DNA of 13,659 nt from Candidatus Nanopelagicales bacterium (GCA_023264215.1 JALQSY010000032.1:1-13659), one strand, 5' to 3'. Shown: positions 1-8,155, counted from the stretch's first letter. Notes: generated by a model from the sequence alone, not told the origin. Numbers and translations: made by a program.

Positions 1-2
1 AG

Positions 3-89
3 TACGCCCTCGCCCATGACGAGCGCTTCGGCATCTGGGGCGGGCTCTCCGAGCGCGAGCGGCGCCGGCTGAAGAAGCAGGCGGTCTGA
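3..89 (+). CDS. whiB2: WhiB-family transcriptional regulator, C-terminal fragment (WhiB2/WhmD-like)
   Basis: Only the last 28 codons are in the window; the 5' part lies upstream. The residues read YALAHDERFGIWGGLSERER, followed by RRLKKQAV and a TGA stop. The G[IV]WGG turn followed by an Arg/Lys-rich tail is the hallmark C-terminus of WhiB proteins. In this family four upstream cysteines bind a [4Fe-4S] cluster, and the basic tail contributes to DNA contact or sigma-factor-dependent regulation. The cysteines are outside the window and cannot be checked. The tail resembles WhiB2/WhmD (Streptomyces WhiB), which controls septation, and the neighbourhood with manB, manA and mtrAB supports that subtype. 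The subtype assignment is inference; WhiB family membership is secure. Confidence 0.85.
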   Translation, partial: YALAHDERFGIWGGLSERERRRLKKQAV

Positions 90-142
90 GCGGACAGCAC
101 CGCGTCACGGCTGTCATCGTCGCCCGTGATGGCGCGGTCTGG

Positions 143-3100
143 TTGCCCGCGGTCCTCACGGTCCTCGGCGGTCAGACACGCCATCCCGACGCCATCGTCG
201 GCGTCGACGTCGCCTCCACCGACTCCAGCCGGCAGATCCTCACCGACTCCCTCGGCGCCGACCGCGTCGTGGTCATCGACGACCCCGGCACCGGCTTCGG
301 TGCGGCAGTAAGCTCCGGTCTGGCCTCCGGTGTCCTGAGGTCCGACAGCGACGAGGCCTTCGACGTCGAGACCACCGAGTGGATATGGCTCGTCCACGAC
401 GATGCCGCGCCGGCGCCCACCTGCCTGGAGCGCCTGCTCGAGGCGGCCGATGCCCATCCGCGCGCCGCGATCGTGGGCCCGAAGGCGCTCGGGTGGCATG
501 ACCGGCGCCTGCTGCTCGAGGTCGGCTTCAGCATCACCGGCGCGGGCCGGCGCGTGACGGGCCTGGAGCGCCGGGAGCACGACCAGGGCCAGCATGACGA
601 TCGCAGCGAGGTCCACGCGGTGGGCTCCGCCGGCATGCTCGTGCGCCGCGACGTCTGGGACGCCCTCGGCGGCTTCGATCCCCAGTTGCCGCTGTATCGC
701 GACGACCTGGACCTGTGCTGGCGTGCCTGGCGCGCCGGGCACGAGGTGCGCGTCGTGCCCGAGGCGGTGGTGCACCACCGCGAGGCGTCGTATCACGGCC
801 GCCGCGAGGGATCGACCCAGCCGGGGCGCGGGCATCGGCTCGATCGACGCTCCGCGCTCCTGGTGCTCCTGGCGCAGACTCCCGGATGGCGACTGCCCTT
901 CACCGCCCTGCGCCTGTCGCTGGGCTCGCTGCTGCGCTCGCTGCTGTACCTGCTCGGCAAGGACGTGCGGCGCGCCACGGACGAAGTCGCGGCACTGGGA
1001 ACCCTGATCGCCCATCCGGGGTGGATCTCGGCGTCGCGCGCTCGCGTCGCCCAGACCTCGACCCTGAGTTCCCGGGAGGCCGTGGGCGACCTGCGCCCGG
1101 GTGCGTGGTCGCAGGCGCGGGGGGCGATCGAGGCCTTTGGCGGGATGCTCTCGTCGGGGCGCGGCGGCGAGTCATCGCCGGGAGGCGCTCTCGACTCCGG
1201 CCCGGTCTCCGACGACGCCGACATCTTCGAGGATCCGACCGATGGCTTCGTGCGGCGCTCGCTGGCGCGGCCCGGAGTGCTCATCGCGCTGGTCCTGCTC
1301 ATCGCCGCGGGTGTTGCCGGGCGCGCCCTGTGGTTCGGCGACGGCGTCCTGTTCGGCGGCGCGCTGCTGCCGAGCCCCGAGGGCGCCGGCGACCTGTGGG
1401 CCGCGTACGTCAACACCTGGCATGACGTCGGTCCCGGATCGACGGTCCCCGCGGCGCCGCTGACGGCGCTCCTGGCCGCCCTGGCGACACTCGTGCTCGG
1501 CAAGGCCGGGCTCATGGTGGGACTGCTCGTCCTGCTCGCGGTCCCGGCGGCCGGCCTCAGCGCGTGGTGGTCGCTGCGGGGTGTCGTCCACGCTCGCGGT
1601 CCGCGCATCTGGGCTGCCGTCGCCTACGCGCTGCTCCCCGGGCTGACCGGTGCGATCGCCAGCGGCCGGATCGGTGCCGTGATCGCCGTCGTCCTGCTCC
1701 CTGCTCTCGCGCGAACCGTCTGCCGCGCCCTGGGTGCCGCGCCGGCGCTGCGTCCGGCGACGGGACGCACCGCGTGGGGCGCAGCGCTCCTGGCCGCGGT
1801 GGTCGTGGGGTGCGCGCCCGTCGTGTGGATCGGCCTCGTGCTGGCCGTCGTGGCAGCGGTGATCGCGCGGGCCGTGGCGGGGGCGATCGATCGCGGATTC
1901 GCCGTGCGATCAGCGGTGATCATCATCGTGCCGGTCCTCCTGCTCGTCCCGTGGTCGCTGCGCCTGTTCGCCCATCCATCCCTGTTCTTCACCGACGCCG
2001 GACTCACGCTGACCGTCGATGCGCCCAGCTCCCTGTCGCTGGTCCTGCTCGACCCCGGCGGGCCTGGCACTCCGCCGATGTGGGTCATGGCCGGCCTGGT
2101 CCTCGCCGCCCTCCTGGCGATCCTGCGGCCGACCACGCGCCTGCCTGTGCTCTGGCTGTGGGGCGTCGCCCTGGTGGCCGTGATCGGCGCCTTCGCCACG
2201 ACCCGCCTGGCCCTCACCCCACCCGCGAGCGAGTCCCCCGTCATCGGCTGGCCCGGGACCTTGACCGCGATTGCGGGAGGCGCGCTCATCGCCTGCGCCG
2301 CGCTGGCCTCCGACGGCCTGCGCGCGAGCATGGCGGAGTCCGCGTTCAGCTGGCGACAGCCGGTTGCGGGCCTGACGACGGTGGCCGCAGTCATCACTCC
2401 GGTGCTCGCCCTGCTGTGGTGGCTCCCGGGCTCCGGCGATCCACTGCGGCGGGGCGACCCGGTCGTGCTCCCGGCGTTCGTCGTGGCCGAGGCGATCGGT
2501 CCGGAGGCTCCGCGCACCCTGGTGCTGCGGCCCGTGGCCGACGGGCGCGTGGACTACGCCCTGGTCAACGGCACCGGACCTCGACTCGGCGATGCCGAGG
2601 TCGAGCCCGCCGCCGAGGACTGGGCCGAACTCGATCGCCTGGTCGCGGGGCTGGTCTCCGGTCGAGGGGGCGACGAGGTTGCCGGCCTGGCCTCCTACGC
2701 CGTCCGCTACGTCGTGCTCGAGCAATCGGCGGCGTCGGGCCGCGACATCGGCCGCAGCCTGGACTCGGTCCCCGGTCTGCGCCGCGTTGCGGGTCGCGAC
2801 GGCGAGGTCCTGTGGCGGGTCGAGGGCGAGACCAGCCGCGTCGTCGTCGCCGACAGCGCGTCCGGGGACGCCACGCCCGTGCCGCTCGTGCGACTGGGGT
2901 CCGCAGAGCCCTTCGTCGATGCGCCGGTGAGCGCGCCCGCCACCGACGTGCGGCTCGCCCAGACTGCCGATCCCGCATGGCGCGCAGTACTGGACGGCGT
3001 CGTCCTGGCACCGGTGGACAGCGGTGACGTCGGAGCTGGGCTCCAGGCATTCGAAATCCCGGCCGGCGCGTCGGGACAGCTCGTCGTCGACGTCGATGAC

Positions 3101-3292
3101 TCGCCGCGCACCCGGTGGCTCTGGGCGCAGGCGATCGCGTGGGTGGTCGTGGCGATTCTGGCCCTGCCGGCACGGCGGTCGTCGCAAGACGATGATGCCG
3201 ACGACGACGTCGATCCCGATGGCGAGGCCGCCGAGACGGACGAGGCGGCGCAGTCGAGTGGCGACGCGCAGGCGGAGGAGGTGACCCCGTGA
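143..3292 (+). CDS. Family 2 glycosyltransferase fused to polytopic membrane domain
   Basis: Residues 1-300 (numbered from TTG 143) form a GT-A fold of the GT2 family. It has a donor/metal-type HDD motif at 85-87, the GSAGMLVRRDVWDALGGFD block at 161-179 and the acceptor-side DDLDLCWR motif at 187-194, followed by VVHH. From about residue 376 there are roughly 11 hydrophobic segments to about 760. A probable extracytoplasmic stretch (about 762-990) and a last helix (about 992-1012) follow, ending in an acidic Asp/Glu-rich tail. The likely role is transfer of a nucleotide-activated sugar to an envelope lipid or polymer at the membrane; donor and acceptor are unknown. The reading frame continues upstream of 143 as VTAVIVARDGAVW, a typical first Rossmann strand, so the true start is probably upstream (CTG at 86, overlapping the whiB stop). 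The 3' end overlaps the DUF5719 gene by 4 bases, indicating an operon. Confidence 0.88.
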   Translation: MPAVLTVLGGQTRHPDAIVGVDVASTDSSRQILTDSLGADRVVVIDDPGTGFGAAVSSGLASGVLRSDSDEAFDVETTEWIWLVHDDAAPAPTCLERLLEAADAHPRAAIVGPKALGWHDRRLLLEVGFSITGAGRRVTGLERREHDQGQHDDRSEVHAVGSAGMLVRRDVWDALGGFDPQLPLYRDDLDLCWRAWRAGHEVRVVPEAVVHHREASYHGRREGSTQPGRGHRLDRRSALLVLLAQTPGWRLPFTALRLSLGSLLRSLLYLLGKDVRRATDEVAALGTLIAHPGWISASRARVAQTSTLSSREAVGDLRPGAWSQARGAIEAFGGMLSSGRGGESSPGGALDSGPVSDDADIFEDPTDGFVRRSLARPGVLIALVLLIAAGVAGRALWFGDGVLFGGALLPSPEGAGDLWAAYVNTWHDVGPGSTVPAAPLTALLAALATLVLGKAGLMVGLLVLLAVPAAGLSAWWSLRGVVHARGPRIWAAVAYALLPGLTGAIASGRIGAVIAVVLLPALARTVCRALGAAPALRPATGRTAWGAALLAAVVVGCAPVVWIGLVLAVVAAVIARAVAGAIDRGFAVRSAVIIIVPVLLLVPWSLRLFAHPSLFFTDAGLTLTVDAPSSLSLVLLDPGGPGTPPMWVMAGLVLAALLAILRPTTRLPVLWLWGVALVAVIGAFATTRLALTPPASESPVIGWPGTLTAIAGGALIACAALASDGLRASMAESAFSWRQPVAGLTTVAAVITPVLALLWWLPGSGDPLRRGDPVVLPAFVVAEAIGPEAPRTLVLRPVADGRVDYALVNGTGPRLGDAEVEPAAEDWAELDRLVAGLVSGRGGDEVAGLASYAVRYVVLEQSAASGRDIGRSLDSVPGLRRVAGRDGEVLWRVEGETSRVVVADSASGDATPVPLVRLGSAEPFVDAPVSAPATDVRLAQTADPAWRAVLDGVVLAPVDSGDVGAGLQAFEIPAGASGQLVVDVDDSPRTRWLWAQAIAWVVVAILALPARRSSQDDDADDDVDPDGEAAETDEAAQSSGDAQAEEVTP

Positions 3293-5034
3293 GCGATGCT
3301 TCCGACGCACGGCCCGCGCGGCGCATCGGCCGTCGTCGCGATCGCGCCGCGGCGCCCGCCCCCAGCGATCCAGGCGCCTGGCGCGCTGTCGGCATCGTCG
3401 CCGCGATCCTCGCGGTCGCGATCATCGTCGGCCTGGTCCTGCCCCCCTCGGGCAGCGGCGAAGGCCCGGCGGTGGACGTGCAACCGGTCGATTCCTCGAC
3501 GGTGGTGTGCCCCGAGCCCGGATCCGTCGACGGAGCCCTGACCACCTCGATCATCACGGTCATCCCCGGCCTGGCGGGACAGGATCGCCCCGGCGAGGCC
3601 GTCCTGGGCTTCCTCGAGGGCCCCGATGGCGACGGATCCGGCGCCACCCTCGACGACGGCCAGGACGGCTCGGCTGCGGTCCAGCAGGGCCAGCTCGCCG
3701 AGCCCGGCGACGTCATCGAGGTGGCCGCGGCCGAGACCAGGCTGCCCGCCCTCGAGGTGCGCACCGTCGACGGCCTCGCCCCCGGTCTCATCGCGGCGCA
3801 GACGACGCGCGACTCCTTCTCCGCCGGCCGGGGACTGGCCAGCCAGCCCTGCCTCGGACCGGGCACGAGCTGGTGGTTCGTCGGCGGCGGTTCGGTGGCG
3901 GGGCGCGAGTCCGCGCTGGTGCTCGTCAACCCCGAGGCCACTCCGGCAGAGCTCGAGGTGGCCATCAGCGGACCCGACGGTCCGGTGTCCGCGCCGCGGC
4001 TGCGGGGTCTGGTCGTCGAGCCGCGCAGCCGGGTCGTCGTGCGCCTGTCGCGCGAGGCCCCGCGCCTGCCGGCGGCCGCGTGGCAGGTCACGGTCCGGCA
4101 GGGCAGGGTCATGGCCGCTCTTTCGGACAAGGAGGAGGACGGGTTCGTCCCCCGGGGGGCGGACTGGATCCCGGCGTCCGTGGACCCGGCCACCCGCGTG
4201 CTCATCCCCGGCGTCATCGGCGGCGACGGCGGCAGGCAGTTGCTCGTGCACGCGCCCGGCGATCTCACCGCGACCGTGCGGGTGCGCCTCATCACCGCGC
4301 AGGGCTCCTTCGTGCCGGCGGCGACGCCCGAGGTAGAGGTGCCGGGCGGAGCGGTGGTGGCGATCGACCTCGACTCCAGCCTGCAGGGCGATGACGCGAC
4401 GGTGGACCTGCAGTCCGACCTGCCCATCGTTGCCGGCGTCAGGCAGCGCCACCCGGCCGTCAACGCACGTGCCGGGTCCTTGGAGGAGACATCCTTCACG
4501 ACCGGAGCCGCGCTCATCTCGAGCATGGCTGCCGCAACGGGGCTGCCCGCCGAGCGCAGCACGGGAGTCACCGTCTGGATCACCGTTCCGGACGACATCA
4601 TCGAGATCGAGAGCGCGCCGCTCATCGACGGCGACGTGACCGGCGGAGATATGACCGACATGGCATCGGCCTCAGCGTCCGCGACTCCCGCCGCGGACGA
4701 CTCCGCCACGCAGGCGCCCGTGCCCCAGGTGGCCGTCGCCTTGACGGTCCTGGGCATCACGCCCGAGGGTGTGCCGCTGCCCGCGTCCGAGCCCATCACC
4801 GTCACGGTGCCCCGAGGGCGACTGGTCGCCGTCGACATCCCGCGGCCCGAAGGGGCCTCGTGGTTCACGGCGGTCGCGACCGTGGCTGGCGGAGAGGTGG
4901 TCATCGCCCATCGGGCGGTGCGCCGAAACAAGGACGGATCCCTGGTGACCGGCTATCCCTGGCGCCCGCTGCGCAGCGCGGTCATCGTCCCGCGGGCGAT
5001 GCCCGACCCGAGGCTGGCGGTCACCGGTCAGTGA
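3289..5034 (+). CDS. DUF5719 family membrane-anchored exported protein
   Basis: A 581-residue protein of unknown function. After a basic, Arg-rich cytoplasmic N-terminus (1-30) there is one hydrophobic helix (about 31-51), then an all-extracytoplasmic body rich in Val, Gly and Asp that looks mostly beta. Cys74 and Cys188 are the likely disulfide pair; the second lies in the CLGPGTSWWFVGGG motif typical of DUF5719. A low-complexity Ser/Ala/Asp stretch at about 457-477 looks like a linker. The GTG start at 3289 is well supported by AGGAGGTGA at 3276-3284 and forms a GTGA overlap with the glycosyltransferase stop. The overlap suggests translational coupling and a joint role, perhaps as the extracellular partner of the membrane glycosyltransferase. 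That role is inference; the family assignment rests on the motif and on gene order. Confidence 0.75.
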   Translation: MSDASDARPARRIGRRRDRAAAPAPSDPGAWRAVGIVAAILAVAIIVGLVLPPSGSGEGPAVDVQPVDSSTVVCPEPGSVDGALTTSIITVIPGLAGQDRPGEAVLGFLEGPDGDGSGATLDDGQDGSAAVQQGQLAEPGDVIEVAAAETRLPALEVRTVDGLAPGLIAAQTTRDSFSAGRGLASQPCLGPGTSWWFVGGGSVAGRESALVLVNPEATPAELEVAISGPDGPVSAPRLRGLVVEPRSRVVVRLSREAPRLPAAAWQVTVRQGRVMAALSDKEEDGFVPRGADWIPASVDPATRVLIPGVIGGDGGRQLLVHAPGDLTATVRVRLITAQGSFVPAATPEVEVPGGAVVAIDLDSSLQGDDATVDLQSDLPIVAGVRQRHPAVNARAGSLEETSFTTGAALISSMAAATGLPAERSTGVTVWITVPDDIIEIESAPLIDGDVTGGDMTDMASASASATPAADDSATQAPVPQVAVALTVLGITPEGVPLPASEPITVTVPRGRLVAVDIPRPEGASWFTAVATVAGGEVVIAHRAVRRNKDGSLVTGYPWRPLRSAVIVPRAMPDPRLAVTGQ

Positions 5035-5081
5035 CCGCTCCCGTCCCGGCGTGGCTCCGTGGGGCATGTGCAGCGAAGCGG

Positions 5082-5087
5082 TAGCGT
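5082..5087 (+). promoter_or_regulatory. Probable -10 element of leaderless DUF3499 promoter
   Basis: TAGCGT fits the actinobacterial TAnnnT -10 consensus. It ends 8 bases before the GTG at 5096, so transcription would begin at or within a base or two of the start codon. There is no Shine-Dalgarno before that GTG, as expected for a leaderless message. No convincing -35 hexamer is seen. The 61-base gap after the DUF5719 stop, in a region where other genes overlap, also argues for a new transcription unit here. Confidence 0.5.
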
Positions 5088-5095
5088 CCCGACCC

Positions 5096-5485
5096 GTGGG
5101 GTTCCGACGTCGCTGCTCGCGCGTGACCTGCAGTCGCGCTGCCGAGGCAACCTTGACCTACGTCTACGCCGACTCCACCGCTGTCCTCGGCCCGCTGTCC
5201 TCGGCACCCGACCCGCACGGCTATGACCTGTGCCAGATCCACGCGTCCCGGCTCACCGCCCCGGTGGGCTGGCAGGTCGTGCGGATCGAGCCGGACGCGG
5301 CGTCCCTGGGACCGACCGGTGACGATCTGGAGGCGCTGGCGAACGCCGTCCGCGAGGCGGCCGCGGCCAGCGAGCGCAGCGCGACGCTGTTCGATGACCT
5401 CGAATCCCGCACGGCCGTCGGTGCGGAGGGCACGCGACGGGGTCACCTTCGCTCGCTTCCGGCCGGCCACGACCCCGAGGGGTGA
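5096..5485 (+). CDS. DUF3499 family protein (putative zinc-binding)
   Basis: A 129-residue protein. The conserved N-terminal half carries RRCSRVTCSR, then ATLTYVYADSTAVLGPL, then YDLCQIHASRLTAP, the signature of the actinobacterial DUF3499 family. Cys7, Cys12, Cys46 and His49 could form a zinc site; this is inferred from their spacing. No function is established that I can name. The C-terminal third (from about 85) is low-conservation, rich in Ala, Glu and Arg. The GTG at 5096 is preferred to an in-frame ATG at 5051, because family members begin directly at the Arg-Cys motif and a -10-like TAGCGT sits 8 bases upstream. Its stop lies just before manB, and the DUF3499-manB pairing is conserved in actinobacteria. 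Confidence 0.82.
   Translation: MGFRRRCSRVTCSRAAEATLTYVYADSTAVLGPLSSAPDPHGYDLCQIHASRLTAPVGWQVVRIEPDAASLGPTGDDLEALANAVREAAAASERSATLFDDLESRTAVGAEGTRRGHLRSLPAGHDPEG
5477..5482 (+). promoter_or_regulatory. Ribosome binding site that sets the manB start
   Basis: GAGGGG lies 8 bases before ATG 5491. It falls on top of the alternative GTG at 5482, which has no purine-rich sequence at the right distance. This favours ATG 5491 as the manB start. Confidence 0.6.
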
Positions 5486-5490
5486 CCGGC

Positions 5491-6909
5491 ATGGCCGGAT
5501 CCTCCGGCGACGCGCGTGAGCCCGCCGGGCTCGACGCGGTCTTCAAGGCGTATGACGTGCGCGGCCTGGTGCCCGAGGAGTTCGACGCCGACCTCGCGCG
5601 TCGTATCGGGTCGGCGTTCGTCGACGTTCTCGGTGTCCGCGCAAGCGACGGCGGCCCGGGAGCCGTCGTCATCGGACAGGACATGCGGCCCTCGGGCGAT
5701 GAGCTCGTGGAGGCCTTCGCCGATGGCGTGTGCTCGCGGGGATGCGACGTCGTGCGCATCGGGCTGGCGAGCACGGACGGGCTGTACTTCGCATCGGGCG
5801 ACCTGGGCCTTCCGGGTGCGATGTTCACCGCGAGCCACAACCCCGCCCAGTACAACGGCATCAAGATGTGCCGCGCTGGTGCGTCTCCGGTCGGCATGGA
5901 GTCCGGGCTGCGAGAGATCCGGGAGCTGGCGGCACGGTCGCTCCCGTCGACCCCGGACGCCGGCTCGGTCAGGCGTGCCGACACCATGCCGGCGTACGCG
6001 GCATTCCTGCGCGAGTTGGTCGATCTCAGCGCGATCCGCCCCCTGCGGGTCGTGATCGATGCCGGCAACGGCATGGCGGGGCTGACGGTGCCGGCGGTTC
6101 TCGGCACCGAGGCCGGGCTGCCGACCCTGCCTGTGAGCGTCACGCCGATGTACTTCGAACTCGACGGCACGTTCCCCCACCATGAGGCCAATCCGATCGA
6201 TCCGGCCAACCTCGTCGATCTGCAGGCAGCGGTGACCGCGACCGGCGCTGATCTCGGCCTGGCATTCGACGGTGACGCCGATCGCTGCTTCGTCGTCGAC
6301 GAGCGCGGTGAGGCTGTGTCGCCGTCGGCGATCACCGCCCTCATTGCCGAGCGAGAGCTCCAGCGCCAGCCGGGGGCGACGATCATCTACAACTGCATCA
6401 GCTCGCGTGCCGTGCCCGAGGTCATCGCCGAGTCCGGCGGCACCGGGGTGCGCACCCGTGTCGGTCACTCGTTCATCAAGGCCCGCATGGCCGAGACCGG
6501 CGCCGTGTTCGGCGGCGAGCATTCCGGTCACTTCTACTTCGCCGACTTCTGGCGCGCGGACTCGGGGATGCTGGCCGCCATGCACGTGCTGGCGGCGCTC
6601 GGCTCGGCGCCCGCAGGGACCACGCTCTCGGGGCTGCTGCGCAGGTTTGACCGATATGTGGCCAGCGGCGAGATCAACTCGGTCGTGGCCGATGCCGAGG
6701 CTGCGACGGCGCGTGTGCGTGGATCGTTCGCGGATCGCCCGGGCGTGACCTTCGATGACCTCGACGGCATGACCGTCTCGGCGGCAGACTGGTGGTTCAA
6801 CCTCAGACCGAGCAATACCGAGCCGCTGCTCCGGCTGAACGTCGAGGCGGTCGATCATGGCACCATGGAGGCCGTTCGCGACGAGGTGCTCTCGATCGTC
6901 CGCTCCTGA
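5491..6909 (+). CDS. manB: Phosphomannomutase/phosphoglucomutase
   Basis: Alpha-D-phosphohexomutase of 472 residues, the usual size. It interconverts mannose-6-phosphate and mannose-1-phosphate, the precursor of GDP-mannose. All four signature loops are intact: the phosphoserine loop FTASHNP with Ser115; the Mg-binding DGDADR at 260-265; the sugar-binding GGEHSGH at 341-347; and the phosphate-binding RPSNTEP at 439-445. An N-terminal FKAYDVRG motif is also present. Glucose-phosphate activity cannot be excluded by sequence, but manA just downstream and the conserved actinobacterial position favour the mannose role. ATG 5491 is chosen over GTG 5482 because of its ribosome binding site. The stop TGA is embedded in the ribosome binding site of the next gene, so the genes are probably co-transcribed. 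Confidence 0.93.
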   Translation: MAGSSGDAREPAGLDAVFKAYDVRGLVPEEFDADLARRIGSAFVDVLGVRASDGGPGAVVIGQDMRPSGDELVEAFADGVCSRGCDVVRIGLASTDGLYFASGDLGLPGAMFTASHNPAQYNGIKMCRAGASPVGMESGLREIRELAARSLPSTPDAGSVRRADTMPAYAAFLRELVDLSAIRPLRVVIDAGNGMAGLTVPAVLGTEAGLPTLPVSVTPMYFELDGTFPHHEANPIDPANLVDLQAAVTATGADLGLAFDGDADRCFVVDERGEAVSPSAITALIAERELQRQPGATIIYNCISSRAVPEVIAESGGTGVRTRVGHSFIKARMAETGAVFGGEHSGHFYFADFWRADSGMLAAMHVLAALGSAPAGTTLSGLLRRFDRYVASGEINSVVADAEAATARVRGSFADRPGVTFDDLDGMTVSAADWWFNLRPSNTEPLLRLNVEAVDHGTMEAVRDEVLSIVRS

Positions 6910-6920
6910 GGAGGACTGCC

Positions 6921-7109
6921 GTGCCGGAGACGCTGGGCCTAGATCCCCTGCTGCTCGAGATCCTCGCGTGCCCGTGCGAGGCTCACGCGCCCGTCGAGGT
7001 CGATGCGTCGCGCAGCCTGCTCGTCTGCACGACCTGCAAGCGTGGCTTCCCCGTGCGCGACGGGATCCCCGTCATGCTGCTCGACGAAGCAGTCCCGCCG
7101 GTCGACTGA
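6921..7109 (+). CDS. Trm112 family small zinc-ribbon protein
   Basis: A 62-residue protein of the Trm112/UPF0434 (YcaR-like) family. It has the typical LLEILACPC opening, a second CTTC pair (Cys36, Cys39) and the closing FPVRDGIPVMLLDEA motif. Cys17, Cys19, Cys36 and Cys39 probably coordinate zinc, although CPC is tighter than a standard CxxC. In eukaryotes and archaea Trm112 activates methyltransferases; the bacterial role is poorly defined. The GTG start at 6921 has a strong AGGAGG at 6909-6914, six bases upstream; longer in-frame extensions would run into manB. The stop overlaps the manA ATG by one base (TGATG), so the two are probably translationally coupled. Confidence 0.88.
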   Translation: MPETLGLDPLLLEILACPCEAHAPVEVDASRSLLVCTTCKRGFPVRDGIPVMLLDEAVPPVD

Positions 7110-8155
7110 TGCCGCACATCGTCGCGGGGGCCCTGAAGGACTACGACTGGGGCGCTGTCGACGGCCTGGCGCAGTGGAGCGGGGCCACCGGACGTCCGCA
7201 GGCTGAGGTCTGGTTCGGCACCCATCCCGCGGGTCCGACCATGGTTGTCGCCGGGCCCGACACCGGGCGCCGGCTCGATGAATTGGCCGAGCATCGGGGC
7301 ATGCCGCTCGTCAAGGTGCTGGCGGCCGCTCGTCCCCTCTCGATCCAGGTGCATCCCGATGCGCGCACCGCGCAGGCGGGCTGGGAACGCGACCCCGGCC
7401 TCTTCGCGGATCGCGAGGAGAAGTCCGAGATGCTCGTGGCCCTCACGCCGTTCGACATCCACGTCGGCTGGCGCGACGTTGACGCGGCGGCCAATGCCCT
7501 GGCCGAGGCGGGAGTGGCTCCAGACGTGGTGGACCTGGTCCGACGGGGGGACTACGGAGCGGCCATCCCGCGACTGCTCGAGGCGGGAGCCCCCCACGGT
7601 CTGGCCGAGGCGGCCCGTCGCGCGGGCTGGGGCGCTGACGCGCTCCACGCGCTGTCCCGTGTGGCGGATGAATTCCCGGATGATCCTGGCATTGCCGTCG
7701 TGGCGCTCCTTCATCACGACACTCTGCAGCCAGGGGAAGCGATCGCGGTGCCAGCCGGGGTGGTGCACTCCTATGTCGGGGGACTGGGTGTCGAGGTCAT
7801 GACCACATCCGACAACGTGCTGCGGCTCGGTCTGACGAGCAAGCCGATCTCCATCGACGATGCCCTGGCCGCGGTCCGACCAGATCGCGATTACCAGCGT
7901 GTGCGGGGTGGGGCCGGCGATCCGCTGACGCCCGACGGCATGCCCTTCGATCTCATGCTCGTCGACACCCCTTGCGTCCTCGCATCCGGTAGGCATCGCA
8001 TCGCGCTGGCCTGGAAGGGCGACGTGGCCATCACGGCGGGCGCGGGTGCAGGAATCACGATCCCGCGCGGCCGCGCCGGGGTCTGGGCGCCCGCGGAGCC
8101 GGCTGCGACGGTCTCGCCCACGGGCACGTCCATCGTGGCCACCGGCAGGGCCTGA
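7109..8155 (+). CDS. manA: Mannose-6-phosphate isomerase, type I (short form)
   Basis: Zinc-dependent isomerase converting fructose-6-phosphate to mannose-6-phosphate, the step before ManB. The 348-residue product has the family's AEVWFGTHP motif near 32-40, PLSIQVHPD with Gln80 and His82, KSEM with Glu107, and the VPAGVVHSYVGG motif with His220. These four residues match the known zinc ligands. NVLRLGLTSK supplies the catalytic-type Arg239. It is shorter than typical type I enzymes (about 390-410 residues), mainly at the C-terminal cupin part, but the ending is clean and no frameshift is evident. ATG 7109 overlaps the Trm112 stop by one base; no good Shine-Dalgarno is seen, in keeping with coupled translation. 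The gene converges on lpqB with a 6-base gap. Confidence 0.92.
   Translation: MPHIVAGALKDYDWGAVDGLAQWSGATGRPQAEVWFGTHPAGPTMVVAGPDTGRRLDELAEHRGMPLVKVLAAARPLSIQVHPDARTAQAGWERDPGLFADREEKSEMLVALTPFDIHVGWRDVDAAANALAEAGVAPDVVDLVRRGDYGAAIPRLLEAGAPHGLAEAARRAGWGADALHALSRVADEFPDDPGIAVVALLHHDTLQPGEAIAVPAGVVHSYVGGLGVEVMTTSDNVLRLGLTSKPISIDDALAAVRPDRDYQRVRGGAGDPLTPDGMPFDLMLVDTPCVLASGRHRIALAWKGDVAITAGAGAGITIPRGRAGVWAPAEPAATVSPTGTSIVATGRA

Noticed and set aside
2565..4931. A 788-codon open frame on the minus strand, and other long antisense frames over the GT2 and DUF5719 genes
   Set aside because: Composition is Arg/Ser/Pro/Thr-rich low complexity with no family motif, as expected for the complement of high-GC genes. 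The plus-strand genes there have clear domains.
5482..5490. GTG 5482 as the manB start
   Set aside because: No purine-rich ribosome binding site at the right distance; GAGGGG fits ATG 5491 better. The difference is only three residues.
6857..7108. Upstream extension of manA
   Set aside because: It would overlap manB and all of the Trm112 gene. The family N-terminus (ALKDYDWG) starts just after ATG 7109.
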